A stretch of 64,000 nucleotides of DNA from Reyranella aquatilis (GTDB lineage: Bacteria; Pseudomonadota; Alphaproteobacteria; Reyranellales; Reyranellaceae), in NCBI RefSeq assembly GCF_020880995.1, contig NZ_JAJISD010000004.1:186001-250000 (forward strand), read 5' to 3'. This document shows, piece by piece, positions 34,785-43,172 of this stretch; positions within the stretch are counted from its first letter, which is position 1; each line of letters begins with the position of its first letter. The notes under the pieces were generated by a model. It was given only the letters and a program-made list of their open reading frames with translations, searched no databases and was not told where the DNA came from. The position numbers and the translations under genes are program-made.

Positions 34785-35210
34785 TCAGGCCGCGTCGCGC
34801 CGCGGCACCAGCACGACGGCCTCGCCGTCGATCACGACCTTGTCGCCGTTCAGGCACTGGGTCTTGAGCGTCACGCGGCGGCGCTTCTCGTCGATCGCGG
34901 TGATGGTCGCCACCGCGGTGATCGTGTCGCCGATGATGACCGGCGCCATGAAGTTCATGGTCTGGGAGATATAGACAGCCCCGGGGCCGGGCAGCTTGGT
35001 GCCGATCACGGTGGAGATGAAGCTGCCGCTCAGCATGCCGTGTGCGATGCGCTGACCAAAGCGTGTCGTGCGTGCGAAGCCGTCGTGCAGATGGATCGGG
35101 TTGGTGTCTCCCGAGACGCCCGCGAAGGCCATGATGTCGGCCTCGGTCACGGTCTTGCCGAACATCGCCGACATGCCGGGCTTCAAATCTTCCAGGAACA
35201 GGCCATTCAT
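34785..35210 (-). CDS. MaoC-like (R)-specific enoyl-CoA hydratase
   Basis: A 141-residue hot-dog-fold hydratase. The hydratase-2 motif is FAGVSGDTNPIHLHDGFA (residues about 29-46), with the catalytic Asp and His in GDTNPIH, followed by RIAHGMLSGSFIS. The family hydrates trans-2-enoyl-CoA to (R)-3-hydroxyacyl-CoA in fatty acid breakdown or polyhydroxyalkanoate supply. The start at 35210 was chosen for the conserved length; upstream in-frame sequence is not family-like. It precedes ribF and is divergent from the phosphotransferase gene. Confidence 0.9.
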   Translation of the reverse strand: MNGLFLEDLKPGMSAMFGKTVTEADIMAFAGVSGDTNPIHLHDGFARTTRFGQRIAHGMLSGSFISTVIGTKLPGPGAVYISQTMNFMAPVIIGDTITAVATITAIDEKRRRVTLKTQCLNGDKVVIDGEAVVLVPRRDAA

Positions 35211-35299
35211 GGCCGCGAAGGCGCTCGACACGTGCTTGATCTCCCCAGTTGACGCGGTCCTCTTACCACGCGCCGGAGCCTGTGCCACAGTCCCGGTAA

Positions 35300-36325
35300 A
35301 TGACCGTTCACATGCCGTCCGAAACAGAAAACGTCGCCCGCGTGCTCGCGGCAGCGACCGGCCGCCATTTCGGCGCCCCCGCCGTGATCGAAAGGCTGAG
35401 CCGCCAGTCTGGCGGCGCCTCGCGCCAGACCTGGAGCTTCGACGCGCTGATCCGGGGCGAGCGGCACGCGCTAATCCTGCGGCGCGATCCGCCAACCCGG
35501 GGGAAGACCGACCGCGAGCGGGCTGTCGCAATCGACCGCGCCACCGAATTCAGGGTGCTGCAGGCCGCCCATGCCGCCGGGGTGAAATCGCCCGAGCCGC
35601 TGTTCGAGCTCACAGAGGAGGACGCGCTGGGCGAAGCCTATGTGATGCGCCGCATCGGCGGAATCGCCATCGCCCGCAAGCTGCTGCGCGACGCGCCCTA
35701 CGAGACAGCGCGGGGCCGCATCGCCAGCCAGCTGGGCGAAATCCTGGCACGCATCCATGCGACCGATCCGGCCACCCTGCCGGCCCTCCCGCGCCGCGAG
35801 GCGGCCGACCACATCGCCGAACTCCGCCGCTCGCTCGACGCGCTGGGCCAGCCTCAGCCGGTTTTCGAACTGGCCCTCACCTGGCTCGACCGTCGCAAGC
35901 CCGCGCCGCTCGACCGGCCGGTGCTGGTGCATGGCGACTACCGCACCGGCAACTACCTGGTCGACGAGGCCGGCGTGACGACGATCCTCGACTGGGAGCT
36001 CGCCCATCTCGGCGACCCGGTGGAGGATCTCGGCTGGCTCTGCGTGAAGAGCTGGCGCTTCGGCGCGATCGACAAGCCGGCCGGCGGCTTCGGCAGCCGC
36101 GAGGAACTTTGGTCGGCCTACGAGCGCGCGGGCGGCGGAAAGGTCGATCCGGTTCGGGCCCACTGGTGGGAAGTCTTCGGCACCGCGCACTGGGGCATCA
36201 TCTGCCTCAACCAGGCCTGGAAGCATCTCTCGGGCTCCATCAGGTCGATGGAGCATGCCTCGATCGGTCGTCGCGCCGTCGAGACCGAAGTCGACCTTCT
36301 GCAACTGCTGAAGCAGGGAGCCTGA
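35300..36325 (+). CDS. Phosphotransferase family protein (APH/ACAD10-type kinase-like)
   Basis: A 341-residue protein of the aminoglycoside-phosphotransferase-like kinase fold. The catalytic loop is VLVHGDYRTGNYLVD near residue 212, and the metal-binding loop is TILDWELAHLGDP near 230. GGASRQTWSFDA near the N-terminus corresponds to the nucleotide loop. Close relatives sit with acyl-CoA dehydrogenases and MaoC enzymes and are thought to act on hydroxy-fatty acids or CoA intermediates, as in ACAD10/11. Here it is divergent from a MaoC gene and is followed, after 2 bases, by its usual DUF6285 companion. Confidence 0.9.
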   Translation: MTVHMPSETENVARVLAAATGRHFGAPAVIERLSRQSGGASRQTWSFDALIRGERHALILRRDPPTRGKTDRERAVAIDRATEFRVLQAAHAAGVKSPEPLFELTEEDALGEAYVMRRIGGIAIARKLLRDAPYETARGRIASQLGEILARIHATDPATLPALPRREAADHIAELRRSLDALGQPQPVFELALTWLDRRKPAPLDRPVLVHGDYRTGNYLVDEAGVTTILDWELAHLGDPVEDLGWLCVKSWRFGAIDKPAGGFGSREELWSAYERAGGGKVDPVRAHWWEVFGTAHWGIICLNQAWKHLSGSIRSMEHASIGRRAVETEVDLLQLLKQGA

Positions 36326-36327
36326 CC

Positions 36328-36687
36328 GTGGCCCAGGACCGTCCCACCGCCGCCGAATTGCTGACTGCCATCGCCGACTTCCTGCGCGAGGAGGCGACGC
36401 CGGCCCTCGACAAGGCCGAACCGCGGCTCGGCTTCCAGATGCGGGTGGCAGTGAACTCGCTCGCGATACTCGAACGCGAGGTGCGGCTGGGACCGGCGGC
36501 CGACGCCCGCGAGCACGAGCGCCTCACGACGCTCCTGGGCCGCAACGCGACGCTCGACGAACTGAACCGCGAACTGGCGCGCCAGCTGCGCAGCGGCGAG
36601 CGCGACGAAAGCGACGTCGCCCTGATGGCCCATCTCGAAGCCACCATCGCCGACAAGATCGCCATCGCCAATCCGAAGTGGCGTTAG
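36328..36687 (+). CDS. DUF6285 domain protein
   Basis: A 119-residue helical protein that matches, from memory, the DUF6285 companion of the phosphotransferase family. It begins VAQDRPTAAELLTAIADFLR and continues with FQMRVAVNSLAILEREVRLG and a C-terminal LMAHLEATIADKIAIANPK. It starts with GTG at 36328, two bases after the phosphotransferase stop, so it is translationally coupled. The conserved pairing suggests a complex or regulatory subunit, but no function is established. Confidence 0.82.
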   Translation: MAQDRPTAAELLTAIADFLREEATPALDKAEPRLGFQMRVAVNSLAILEREVRLGPAADAREHERLTTLLGRNATLDELNRELARQLRSGERDESDVALMAHLEATIADKIAIANPKWR

Positions 36688-36728
36688 TGTCATCCTGAGC
36701 GCGGGGGTTACCCCGCGCGCGATGACAC
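36687..36728 (+). terminator. Stem-loop after the phosphotransferase/DUF6285 unit
   Basis: GTGTCATC (36687-36694) pairs with GATGACAC (36721-36728), and an inner GC-rich stem (GCGCGGGG / CCCCGCGC) closes around TTA. The hairpin begins on the last base of the stop codon. No T-run follows, so it could be a factor-aided terminator or a short member of an intergenic repeat family. Confidence 0.55.
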
Positions 36729-36801
36729 CGCGCATTATGCTTCGGTCTTGGCCGAACGATTGACCATGGCGACCGCGCGCGGCCGCGCCTAGAGTTTCAC
36801 C

Positions 36802-37500
36802 ATGACCACCGTGAACGCCCTTTCCGAGATCGCTGCCCTGATGGGCGATCCGGCGCGCGCCTCCATGCTGTCGCTGCTGATGGACGGCCGCGCCCATACC
36901 GCATCCGACCTCGCGCACAACGCCGGCATCACCGCGCAGACCGCGAGCGGCCATCTCGCGCGCATGGTCGAGGCCAACCTCCTGGCGGCCCGCGCCGAGG
37001 GCCGCAACCGCTTCTATCGCCTGGCATCGGCGGACGTGGCGCATGCGATCGAATCGCTGATGGCGCTGGCCGGCACGCGCGCGGCGCCGGCGTCCAAGGC
37101 TGCCGCGTGGCGACGCGATCCCGATCTCCGCTTCTGCCGCACCTGCTACGACCATCTCGCCGGCCAGGTCGGCATCGCCGTCACCGATTCTCTGACGCAG
37201 CACGGCCATCTCGAACCCGAGGGTTCGCGCGACTGGCGGCTCACGCACTCGGGCGAACTGTTCTGCGAGCGGCTGGGCGTCGATCTCGACACGGCGCGCC
37301 GGACGAGTTCGCGCCACTTCGCGCGCCAGTGCCTCGACTGGAGCGAGCGGCGGCCTCACATCTCGGGCGCGCTGGGCGCCGCCATCGCCGACACGTTCTT
37401 CAAGCGCGGCTGGGCCGAGCGCCTGCGCCGCAGCCGCACCGTGCGCCTCACCGACTCCGGCCGCCGCGCGCTGGGCAGCCATTTCGGCGCGACGGTCTAG
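36802..37500 (+). CDS. ArsR-type winged-helix transcriptional regulator
   Basis: A 232-residue regulator. The N-terminal HTH (residues about 8-75) contains LMGDPARASMLSLLMDGRAH, ASDLAHNAGITAQTASGHL and GRNRFYRLAS, the classic ArsR/SmtB pattern. The C-terminal half holds RFCRTCYDHLAG, a CxxC that might bind metal or sense redox, and a second winged-helix-like region. Similar fused regulators occur beside transporter or MFS genes. Its target is unclear; neither flanking operon is obviously metal-related. It ends one base from the convergent DSD1 gene. Confidence 0.88.
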   Translation: MTTVNALSEIAALMGDPARASMLSLLMDGRAHTASDLAHNAGITAQTASGHLARMVEANLLAARAEGRNRFYRLASADVAHAIESLMALAGTRAAPASKAAAWRRDPDLRFCRTCYDHLAGQVGIAVTDSLTQHGHLEPEGSRDWRLTHSGELFCERLGVDLDTARRTSSRHFARQCLDWSERRPHISGALGAAIADTFFKRGWAERLRRSRTVRLTDSGRRALGSHFGATV

Positions 37501-37501
37501 C

Positions 37502-38626
37502 CTACCAGCCTTGGAAGCGCGGCCACGGTGTCGCGTCACCGGCCGAACTCACCGCGAGGTAGGACGGATACTGCGCGCCCGTGGCGCAGGCATGGTTGGG
37601 CAGGATGCGAAGCCGTGCGCCGATCGGGAAACGCTCGACGAGGCTCTCATCGGCGCTGCCGTTGCGGCGCGAGACGATGCCGTGCTCCTGGTTCGCGCCC
37701 GACACGATCAGCCCGTCGATCACATTCCCGTCGACGTCGCACACCGCGCCGTAGCCATAGTCGATCTTCTGGCGCTGCGTGCCGCGGTCGCGGCTCATCG
37801 CCATCCAGCCGGCATCGACGATCACCCAGCCCTTCTCGGGTTGATGCCCGATCACTGTGGTCAATACGGAAAGCGCCACGTCCCGCGGCGTGCAGACGCC
37901 GACATTGGACATCACGAGATCGAAGAACACGTAGACGCCCGCGCGAACCTCGGTGACACCTTCGAGGTTCTGCGCGGCAATCGCCGTCGGGGTCGAGCCG
38001 ATGCTGACCTCAGGGCAGGCGATGCCCACGGCCCGCAGCCGCTCGGCGGCGCGCACGCAGAGCGCCCGCTCCTGCTCGGCCAGCGCCTGCAGCGCCGCCG
38101 GCGTGTCGAGATCGTAGGAGCTGCCGGCATGGGTCAGCACGCCCTTCACCGTCGCACCGCCCGTCTGCAGCACCTGGCCGATCTTAATCAGCTCGGGCGC
38201 CTCGGGTTGCACGCCCGAGCGATGCCCGTCGGAATCGATCTCGATCATCACGGCGAAGGTCAGGCCGGTGGCCTTGCCCTTGGCCACGACAGCCTCGGCC
38301 GCCGTCACCGAATCGACGAGCAGCGTCAGCGAGCAGCCATTGCGGATGAGCGCCACGGCGCGGTCGAGCTTGTCTGGCGCGATGCAGACCGCATAAAGCA
38401 TGTCGGAGAAGCCCGCGGCGAAGAACTGCTCGGCCTCTTTCAGGGTCGAGACCGTGATGCCGGCGGCGCCCGCCTGCTGCTGCGCCCGCGCAACCTCGAC
38501 ACACTTCGACGTCTTCACGTGCGGCCGCAGGCGCACGCCGAGCGCGGCGAGATGGGTCTGCATGCGCGCGATGTTGCCTGCCATGCGGCGCTCGTCGATC
38601 AGCGCCGCCGGGGTTTCGATGTCCAT
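37502..38626 (-). CDS. DSD1-family PLP enzyme (D-threonine aldolase / D-serine dehydratase-like)
   Basis: A 374-residue fold-type III PLP enzyme with an alanine-racemase-like barrel. The PLP lysine is K38 in RLRPHVKTSKC. The C-terminal NHACATG supplies the His-x-Cys metal site typical of D-threonine aldolase and eukaryotic-type D-serine dehydratase. It starts MDIETPAALIDERRMAGNI. Reactions in this family cleave or dehydrate beta-hydroxy-D-amino acids. It is the third gene of a leftward operon: HAD hydrolase, Bug receptor, this enzyme. A LysR regulator is divergent, suggesting uptake and breakdown of one substrate. Confidence 0.92.
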   Translation of the reverse strand: MDIETPAALIDERRMAGNIARMQTHLAALGVRLRPHVKTSKCVEVARAQQQAGAAGITVSTLKEAEQFFAAGFSDMLYAVCIAPDKLDRAVALIRNGCSLTLLVDSVTAAEAVVAKGKATGLTFAVMIEIDSDGHRSGVQPEAPELIKIGQVLQTGGATVKGVLTHAGSSYDLDTPAALQALAEQERALCVRAAERLRAVGIACPEVSIGSTPTAIAAQNLEGVTEVRAGVYVFFDLVMSNVGVCTPRDVALSVLTTVIGHQPEKGWVIVDAGWMAMSRDRGTQRQKIDYGYGAVCDVDGNVIDGLIVSGANQEHGIVSRRNGSADESLVERFPIGARLRILPNHACATGAQYPSYLAVSSAGDATPWPRFQGW

Positions 38627-38646
38627 CAGCTTCAAGAGGTCACCCT

Positions 38647-39621
38647 TCAGTCGAGATACTCGCCACGCGCCTTCAGCGCCGGCACGTCCTTCTCCAGCCC
38701 GCGTGCGATCAGCGTCGTCACGGTAGCCGGCTGCAACGCGTCCGGCGACGGCAGATCGACACCGACGGCGGTCATCTGCTTGACCAGCGCCGGATCGGCC
38801 ACCGCCGCGCGCAGCGCCTCGTTCAGGCGGGCGATGACGGGCTGCGGCGTGCCCTTGGGCGCAAACAGAGCGTTCCACGAGCGCAGGTTCACGTCGTAGC
38901 CCTGGCTGGCCGCCGTGGCGACGCCCGGCAGTTGCGGCAACGGCTGGTCGCTCAGCACGGCAAGCGCCTTGATCTTGCCGCCGGCGATCTGCGGCAGCGC
39001 CGTGGTCGTCTGGTCGCACATGAAATCGATGTGGCCGCCCATCAGGTCGTTCATCGCCGGCGCCACGCCGCGATAGGGGACATGCGTGATGTTGAGCTTG
39101 AGCGCCGACAACAGCACGACACAGGCATAGTGAGAGATCGAACCGACACCCGCGCTGCCATAGGTCATGCCCGCCTTGTTCGTCTCGGCATAGGCGATGA
39201 ACTCCTTGAGGTTCGAGACCGGCAGGCCGGCCTTGGCGACCAGCAGCAGCGGCGCCGTGCCGGCGAGGCCGATCGGTTCGAAGCCGGTCAGCGGATCGTA
39301 GGGCAGTTTCTTGAACAAGGCGGCGTTCGCGACGTGCGTGCCGATCGTTCCGAAGCCGATCGTGTAGCCGTCGGGCGCAGCGTTCACGAGCTTGGCGAGG
39401 CCGATCGTGCCGCTGGCGCCGCCGATATTCTCGACCACGACGGTCTGCTTGAGATCCGCTGCCATGCCCTGCGCGAGCGCGCGGGCCAGCGCGTCGCTGG
39501 GACCGCCCGCCGGGAACGGCACGATCAGCGTGATTGGCTTGGTGGGGAAGCTCTGGGCGGTGGCCGTGCCGGCCGCCAGCAGGAGCGGCGCGAGGGCGAG
39601 CAGAAGTCGGCGCAAGATCAT
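38647..39621 (-). CDS. Bug/TctC-family periplasmic solute receptor
   Basis: A 324-residue receptor with a signal peptide (MILRRLLLALAPLLLAAGTA, cleaved near TAQS). It shows the Bug signatures PTKPITLIVPFPAGGPSDAL, VVENIGGASGTIGLAKLV, AAPDGYTIGFG and ITHVPYRGVAPAMNDLMGG. The start overlaps the HAD gene stop (ATGA) and the stop is 20 bases from the DSD1 start, making a tight three-gene operon. The ligand may be a hydroxy acid or D-amino acid derivative matching the downstream PLP enzyme; that is inference from context. Confidence 0.93.
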   Translation of the reverse strand: MILRRLLLALAPLLLAAGTATAQSFPTKPITLIVPFPAGGPSDALARALAQGMAADLKQTVVVENIGGASGTIGLAKLVNAAPDGYTIGFGTIGTHVANAALFKKLPYDPLTGFEPIGLAGTAPLLLVAKAGLPVSNLKEFIAYAETNKAGMTYGSAGVGSISHYACVVLLSALKLNITHVPYRGVAPAMNDLMGGHIDFMCDQTTTALPQIAGGKIKALAVLSDQPLPQLPGVATAASQGYDVNLRSWNALFAPKGTPQPVIARLNEALRAAVADPALVKQMTAVGVDLPSPDALQPATVTTLIARGLEKDVPALKARGEYLD

Positions 39622-40256
39622 GACAAACGTCCTTCCAGCCAGGGGAGAAGATCGTCGAGCGTCCGTCGCTCGAGGGCGGCGGGCGGCGCACCTTCGGGAC
39701 GCGCGAGGCCGACGCGGTTGTGCCAGTAGGTCCTGAGACCGACGGCCGAGGTGCCGAACAGGTCGTAGCCGGAGCCCGCAACGAAGGCCGCTTCGTGCGG
39801 CGCGACGCACAGCGTCGCCAGCGCCCGCCGATAGGGGCGAGGATCGGGCTTGTAGCAACCCGCCTCCTCGGCCGTGACGACGCAATCCCAACTTACCTGC
39901 AGGCGATTCGCCGCCTGCCGACCCAGCCGGATCGAGCAATTCGTGACGACGGCGAGCTTCGTCCGCCCCGCCAGCGCGTCGAGGGTGGCCTGCGCGCCGC
40001 TCCACGGCGGCAGCTCCAGCCAGCGCGCTTCCAATGTGTCGGCCGCGGCGGCCGGCAGCCCGGTCGCCACCGCCGCCTCCTGCACCAGCTGCTCATAGGG
40101 AATGTAGGCCCCGCAGCCATAGGTCAGCCGCAGATACTCGGCGCGCCAGGCGCGGCCGCGTTCTTCGGAGCCGGCCACGTCGTTCCACAGCGTCCAGGAA
40201 TCGAGCAGCGCGGTGAGCAGGTCGAACAGCACGGCTTTGGGAAAGGTCGTCGTCAT
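39618..40256 (-). CDS. HAD-family hydrolase (type II haloacid dehalogenase-like)
   Basis: A 212-residue HAD hydrolase. The nucleophile aspartate is in AVLFDLLTALLDSW (residues about 8-21), motif II is VVTNCS, the motif III lysine is in EEAGCYKPDPRPYRRAL, and motif IV is FVAGSGYDLFGTSAVG. The usual GT after the nucleophile is replaced by TA, a mild deviation. Members hydrolyse 2-haloacids or phosphate esters. It is the first gene of the LysR-controlled operon and its stop overlaps the receptor gene start. Confidence 0.88.
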   Translation of the reverse strand: MTTTFPKAVLFDLLTALLDSWTLWNDVAGSEERGRAWRAEYLRLTYGCGAYIPYEQLVQEAAVATGLPAAAADTLEARWLELPPWSGAQATLDALAGRTKLAVVTNCSIRLGRQAANRLQVSWDCVVTAEEAGCYKPDPRPYRRALATLCVAPHEAAFVAGSGYDLFGTSAVGLRTYWHNRVGLARPEGAPPAALERRTLDDLLPWLEGRLS

Positions 40257-40307
40257 GCCGTCACGGTAGCAGGCGGCGGGCCATCGGTGCTTAAATCAGA
40301 CCAACAG

Positions 40308-40327
40308 TTCAGTTAAGGAAAACTGAA
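40308..40327. promoter_or_regulatory. Candidate LysR operator at the divergent promoter
   Basis: TTCAGTT-AAGGAA-AACTGAA is a perfect 7-bp inverted repeat whose last base is the A of the LysR start codon. It is the only strong dyad in the 70-base gap between the divergent HAD operon and the LysR gene. Its position suits autorepression. Confidence 0.5.
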
Positions 40328-41226
40328 TGATCTCGCTCGCCGACCTGCAATTCATGGACGCGCTGTCGCGGGCCGGCTCACTGAGCGGCGCCGCCCGGTC
40401 GCTGAACGTCACGCCGCCCGCGCTGTCGCTGCGCCTCAAGAAGCTCGAGCAGGCGCTGGGCGTCAGCCTCGTCGTGCGCAGCTCGCGTCGCGTCCGCTTC
40501 ACCGGCGAGGGCGAGCATCTGGTGAGCGAGGCGCAGGCGATGCTGGCCCGCATCGGCGCCCTCACCGACCTGATCGGCAAGGAGGGTGGCGCCCTGTCGG
40601 GGCCCTTGCGGATCGTGGCGCCCTTCGGCTTCGGCCGGCTGCACGTCGCGCCGCTGGTTGCCCGCTTCGCCGAACGCCACAAAGCGATCCGCGTCACGCT
40701 CGATCTCTCCGAACGGCCGTGGACCGACAGCGAGGACGCCGACGTCCTCGTCCATATCGGCGCGGTCCGCGATTCCACCTGGGTCGCGCACGTGCTGGCG
40801 CGCAACGACCGCTGGGTCTGCGCCGCGCCGGCCTATCTGGAGCGGCGCGGCATCCCGGCCGATCCGCGCGATCTCCTGCAGCACGATTGCCTCTGCGTGC
40901 GCGAGAACAACGAGGACGTAACCTTGTGGCGCCATCGTCGCGGCGGCCGCGCAGGCGCCGTGCGGGTGACGCCGACGCTCACCAGCAACGACGGCGAGGT
41001 CGTGCGCAACTGGGCGGTGGCGGGTCTCGGCCTCGTGCTGCGCTCCCAATGGGACGCCGCGCCCTTCGTCAAGCGCGGGGAGCTCAGGCGCGTGCTGGCG
41101 CCCTGGTCGTTCGAAGGCGCCGACATCCTGGCGCTGGTCCCGGCGCGGCGCGGCATCTCGGCCCGCGTCACCTCCTTCGTCGACTTCCTGAAGTCGTCCC
41201 TCAGGTCGCGCCCGCCGGGCCGCTAG
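40327..41226 (+). CDS. LysR-family transcriptional regulator
   Basis: A 299-residue regulator. The N-terminal HTH reads SLADLQFMDALSRAGSLSGA, then VTPPALSLRLKKLEQALGVS (residues about 5-49). A periplasmic-binding-protein-like effector domain follows, with GPLRIVAPFGFGRLHVAPLV near residue 92. It is divergent from the HAD / Bug receptor / DSD1 operon, which it probably controls. A perfect dyad overlaps its own start. Confidence 0.93.
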   Translation: MISLADLQFMDALSRAGSLSGAARSLNVTPPALSLRLKKLEQALGVSLVVRSSRRVRFTGEGEHLVSEAQAMLARIGALTDLIGKEGGALSGPLRIVAPFGFGRLHVAPLVARFAERHKAIRVTLDLSERPWTDSEDADVLVHIGAVRDSTWVAHVLARNDRWVCAAPAYLERRGIPADPRDLLQHDCLCVRENNEDVTLWRHRRGGRAGAVRVTPTLTSNDGEVVRNWAVAGLGLVLRSQWDAAPFVKRGELRRVLAPWSFEGADILALVPARRGISARVTSFVDFLKSSLRSRPPGR

Positions 41227-41271
41227 CGCCTTTCCAGGCGAGGGCTGATCACGGCAGGTATCCAAACAACG

Positions 41272-41381
41272 CCTCACCCTGAGGAGCGAACGCAGTGAGC
41301 GTCTCGAAGGGTGGGTACGAGCACTACGTCTGCAGCCCATCCTTCGAGACGGCGCGCTTTGCGCGCCTCCTCAGGATGAGG
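41272..41381. repeat. Large intergenic palindromic repeat
   Basis: Arms of about 45 bases, CCTCACCCTGAGGAGCG... to ...GTCTCGAAGGGTGGG (41272-41315) and its imperfect reverse complement (41336-41381), flank a 20-base centre. The CCTCA(T/C)CCTGAGGAG and GTCTCGAAGGATGGG words are typical of a dispersed palindrome I recall from many alphaproteobacterial genomes. It lies between convergent LysR and thioesterase genes and may end transcription from both sides. Confidence 0.85.
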
Positions 41382-41410
41382 TGGATTGGTGAACTCGACG
41401 CGTTAAGAGT

Positions 41411-41884
41411 CTAGGTCTTCGTGTAGCCGGTCCCGTCGCCCGACGAAATCTTGGCGATCGAGGAGGCGCGCAGGATCTTCTGCTCGCCCACCGTCAGGTA
41501 GATGTTGGTGAAGAGCAGCGTGCGCGTCTGACGGATCAGCTCGGCGCGGCCCTCGACCCAGTCGCCGACCCGCGCGGGAGCCACGAAGTCGAAGGTCATG
41601 CTGACGGTCGGCAGGAACTTGCGCAGACCCGCGAGATAGCCGCCGCCCATCGTTCCGACCAGATCGGCCACCGTCATCATCATGCCGCCATGCAGCCCGC
41701 CCGCCGGGTTGCACATGTTCTGCTGGACGCGGATGGCCAGCACGAACTCGTCGCGCGTGCCCTTCTCGCCGCGCTTCACATACATGTTGCCGACATGGGT
41801 GTTGAAGGTGGGCTCGGGCCGACCGCGCGCGAAATCGACGAGCTTGAAGCCCTCGGGCGGATCGTCGGGTATTTCTGAAGACAC
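41411..41884 (-). CDS. PaaI-type hot-dog thioesterase (1)
   Basis: A 157-residue acyl-CoA thioesterase-like protein. The catalytic hot-dog signature is NMCNPAGGLHGGMMMTVADL (residues about 61-80), where Asn/Gly/His precede the HGG turn. FDFVAPARVGDWVEG and SSIAKISSGDG complete the fold. The start is GTG at 41884, one base after the stop of a second thioesterase gene with which it is clearly coupled. The substrate is unknown, probably an aromatic or medium-chain acyl-CoA. Confidence 0.88.
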   Translation of the reverse strand: MSSEIPDDPPEGFKLVDFARGRPEPTFNTHVGNMYVKRGEKGTRDEFVLAIRVQQNMCNPAGGLHGGMMMTVADLVGTMGGGYLAGLRKFLPTVSMTFDFVAPARVGDWVEGRAELIRQTRTLLFTNIYLTVGEQKILRASSIAKISSGDGTGYTKT

Positions 41885-41885
41885 G

Positions 41886-42308
41886 CTAACTCCGGACCTT
41901 GAGGGGGCGTCCCGGCCGCAGCAGCGCGAAATCGCCCAGCCCGGCCAGCACATCGTGGCGCGGACCATAGAGTCGGCCCCTCACCTGCGCCACATGCTCG
42001 TCATGGCCGAGCAATTCGCCCGTCGCCTCCAGCCAGTCGCCGACCCGCGCCGGCGTCAGGTAGTCGAGCGTCAGCTTCAGGGTGACGCAGCGCCGGTCGA
42101 TCGCGCGATAGACGACCGAGCCCAGCGCCGCATCGATGAAGGCGGCCAGCATGCCGCCATGCACGATGCCCAGCGCATTGGCATGTTGCGGGCCGGGCAT
42201 GAAGCCACGCCAGACCCTGTTGCCCTCGACCTTCTCGAACCACGGTCCGTTGGCCGCGGTGAAGCCGGTCGCTTCGGTGAGTTCTCTAAATCCTGCCGGA
42301 ATGTCCAC
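41886..42308 (-). CDS. PaaI-type hot-dog thioesterase (2)
   Basis: A 140-residue hot-dog protein with the motif ANALGIVHGGMLAAFIDAA (residues about 43-61) and a VTLKLTLDYLTPARVGDWLE block. It parallels its downstream neighbour but is well diverged, so a heteromeric enzyme or an old duplication is possible. The start is GTG at 42308 (VDIPAGFRELTE). The upstream TSUP permease gene ends 8 bases before it, giving a TSUP-thioesterase-thioesterase operon. Confidence 0.87.
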   Translation of the reverse strand: MDIPAGFRELTEATGFTAANGPWFEKVEGNRVWRGFMPGPQHANALGIVHGGMLAAFIDAALGSVVYRAIDRRCVTLKLTLDYLTPARVGDWLEATGELLGHDEHVAQVRGRLYGPRHDVLAGLGDFALLRPGRPLKVRS

Positions 42309-42316
42309 GCGCCATC

Positions 42317-43063
42317 TTAGGCAATCCCGGCCAGCAGCACCAAGCCATAGCCGACATAGTAGAGGCCGAGCACCGTGATGAGCCGGCCGGCCCAGCTGCG
42401 AAACTGGGCATCGGACAGGCGTTCGAGGATCTGCTTGCCGAGCGATGTGCCGAGCATCGAGGCAGCCACGGCCATCGCCAGCACCCAGGGTTCGACCGAA
42501 CCCGCGCCCTCGATCAGCGCGCCGAAGTAGAGCAGCTTGGAGCCATGGCCGAACACCTGGCACGAGGCCTTGGTCGCCACGATCTGCCGCCGGTTCATGG
42601 TCGAGCGCAGGAAGAGCTGGTCCATCAGCGGGCCGGTGACGCCGGTCAGCAGCATCAGCGCCATGCAGGCGACACCGCCGCCCAGCGCCTGCAGCGGCCC
42701 CAGGGTTGCAGGCATCAGCCGCGCCGGCACGATCCGCAGCAGGAAGGGCGATAGGCCCAGCATCAGCAGCGCAACCGCCTTCTCCGGCACGTAGAGCGTG
42801 AGCGACCAGAGGCCGACGGCGATGAAGCAGCCCGTGACGTAGTAGACCGTGATCCGCCATTGGATGTGCCGCCACCAGAGAAAGGCGCGCCAGCCGTTCG
42901 ACGCCATTTGCGTCACCGCGTGCAGCACCATGGCCATGGGCAGCGGCAGCACGAACAGCAGCACGCCGATCAGCACCATGCCGCCCGCCATCCCGAAGAT
43001 GCCGGACAGGAAGGCGGTGAACACCATCAGGAGGCCAAGTCCCAGCGCCGTCGCGATCGTCAT
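42317..43063 (-). CDS. TSUP (TauE/SafE) family membrane permease
   Basis: A 248-residue inner-membrane protein with about seven to eight hydrophobic helices. TSUP features are LSGIFGMAGGMVLIGVLLFV (residues about 18-38) and a second, related GGGVACMALMLLTGVTGP stretch. The family exports sulfite, sulfoacetate or other organosulfur and organic anions. A LysR gene is divergent, and two thioesterase genes follow on the same strand, so it may move the acid released by them. Start at 43063 (MTIATALGLGLLMV). Confidence 0.9.
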   Translation of the reverse strand: MTIATALGLGLLMVFTAFLSGIFGMAGGMVLIGVLLFVLPLPMAMVLHAVTQMASNGWRAFLWWRHIQWRITVYYVTGCFIAVGLWSLTLYVPEKAVALLMLGLSPFLLRIVPARLMPATLGPLQALGGGVACMALMLLTGVTGPLMDQLFLRSTMNRRQIVATKASCQVFGHGSKLLYFGALIEGAGSVEPWVLAMAVAASMLGTSLGKQILERLSDAQFRSWAGRLITVLGLYYVGYGLVLLAGIA

Positions 43064-43172
43064 TCCGCCCTCGCCTGTCCTCCGGAAAGCACCCCGCGCG
43101 CTTTCGGGAAGGACGAGGTCCGATCTAGTCCCGGTGTATGCAGTGTTCAAATATATGATAAATAGTCTCTCG

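Noticed and set aside
33831-34900. Search for an FMN riboswitch before ribF
   Set aside because: ribF is preceded closely by the MaoC gene and no conserved FMN-aptamer words are visible.
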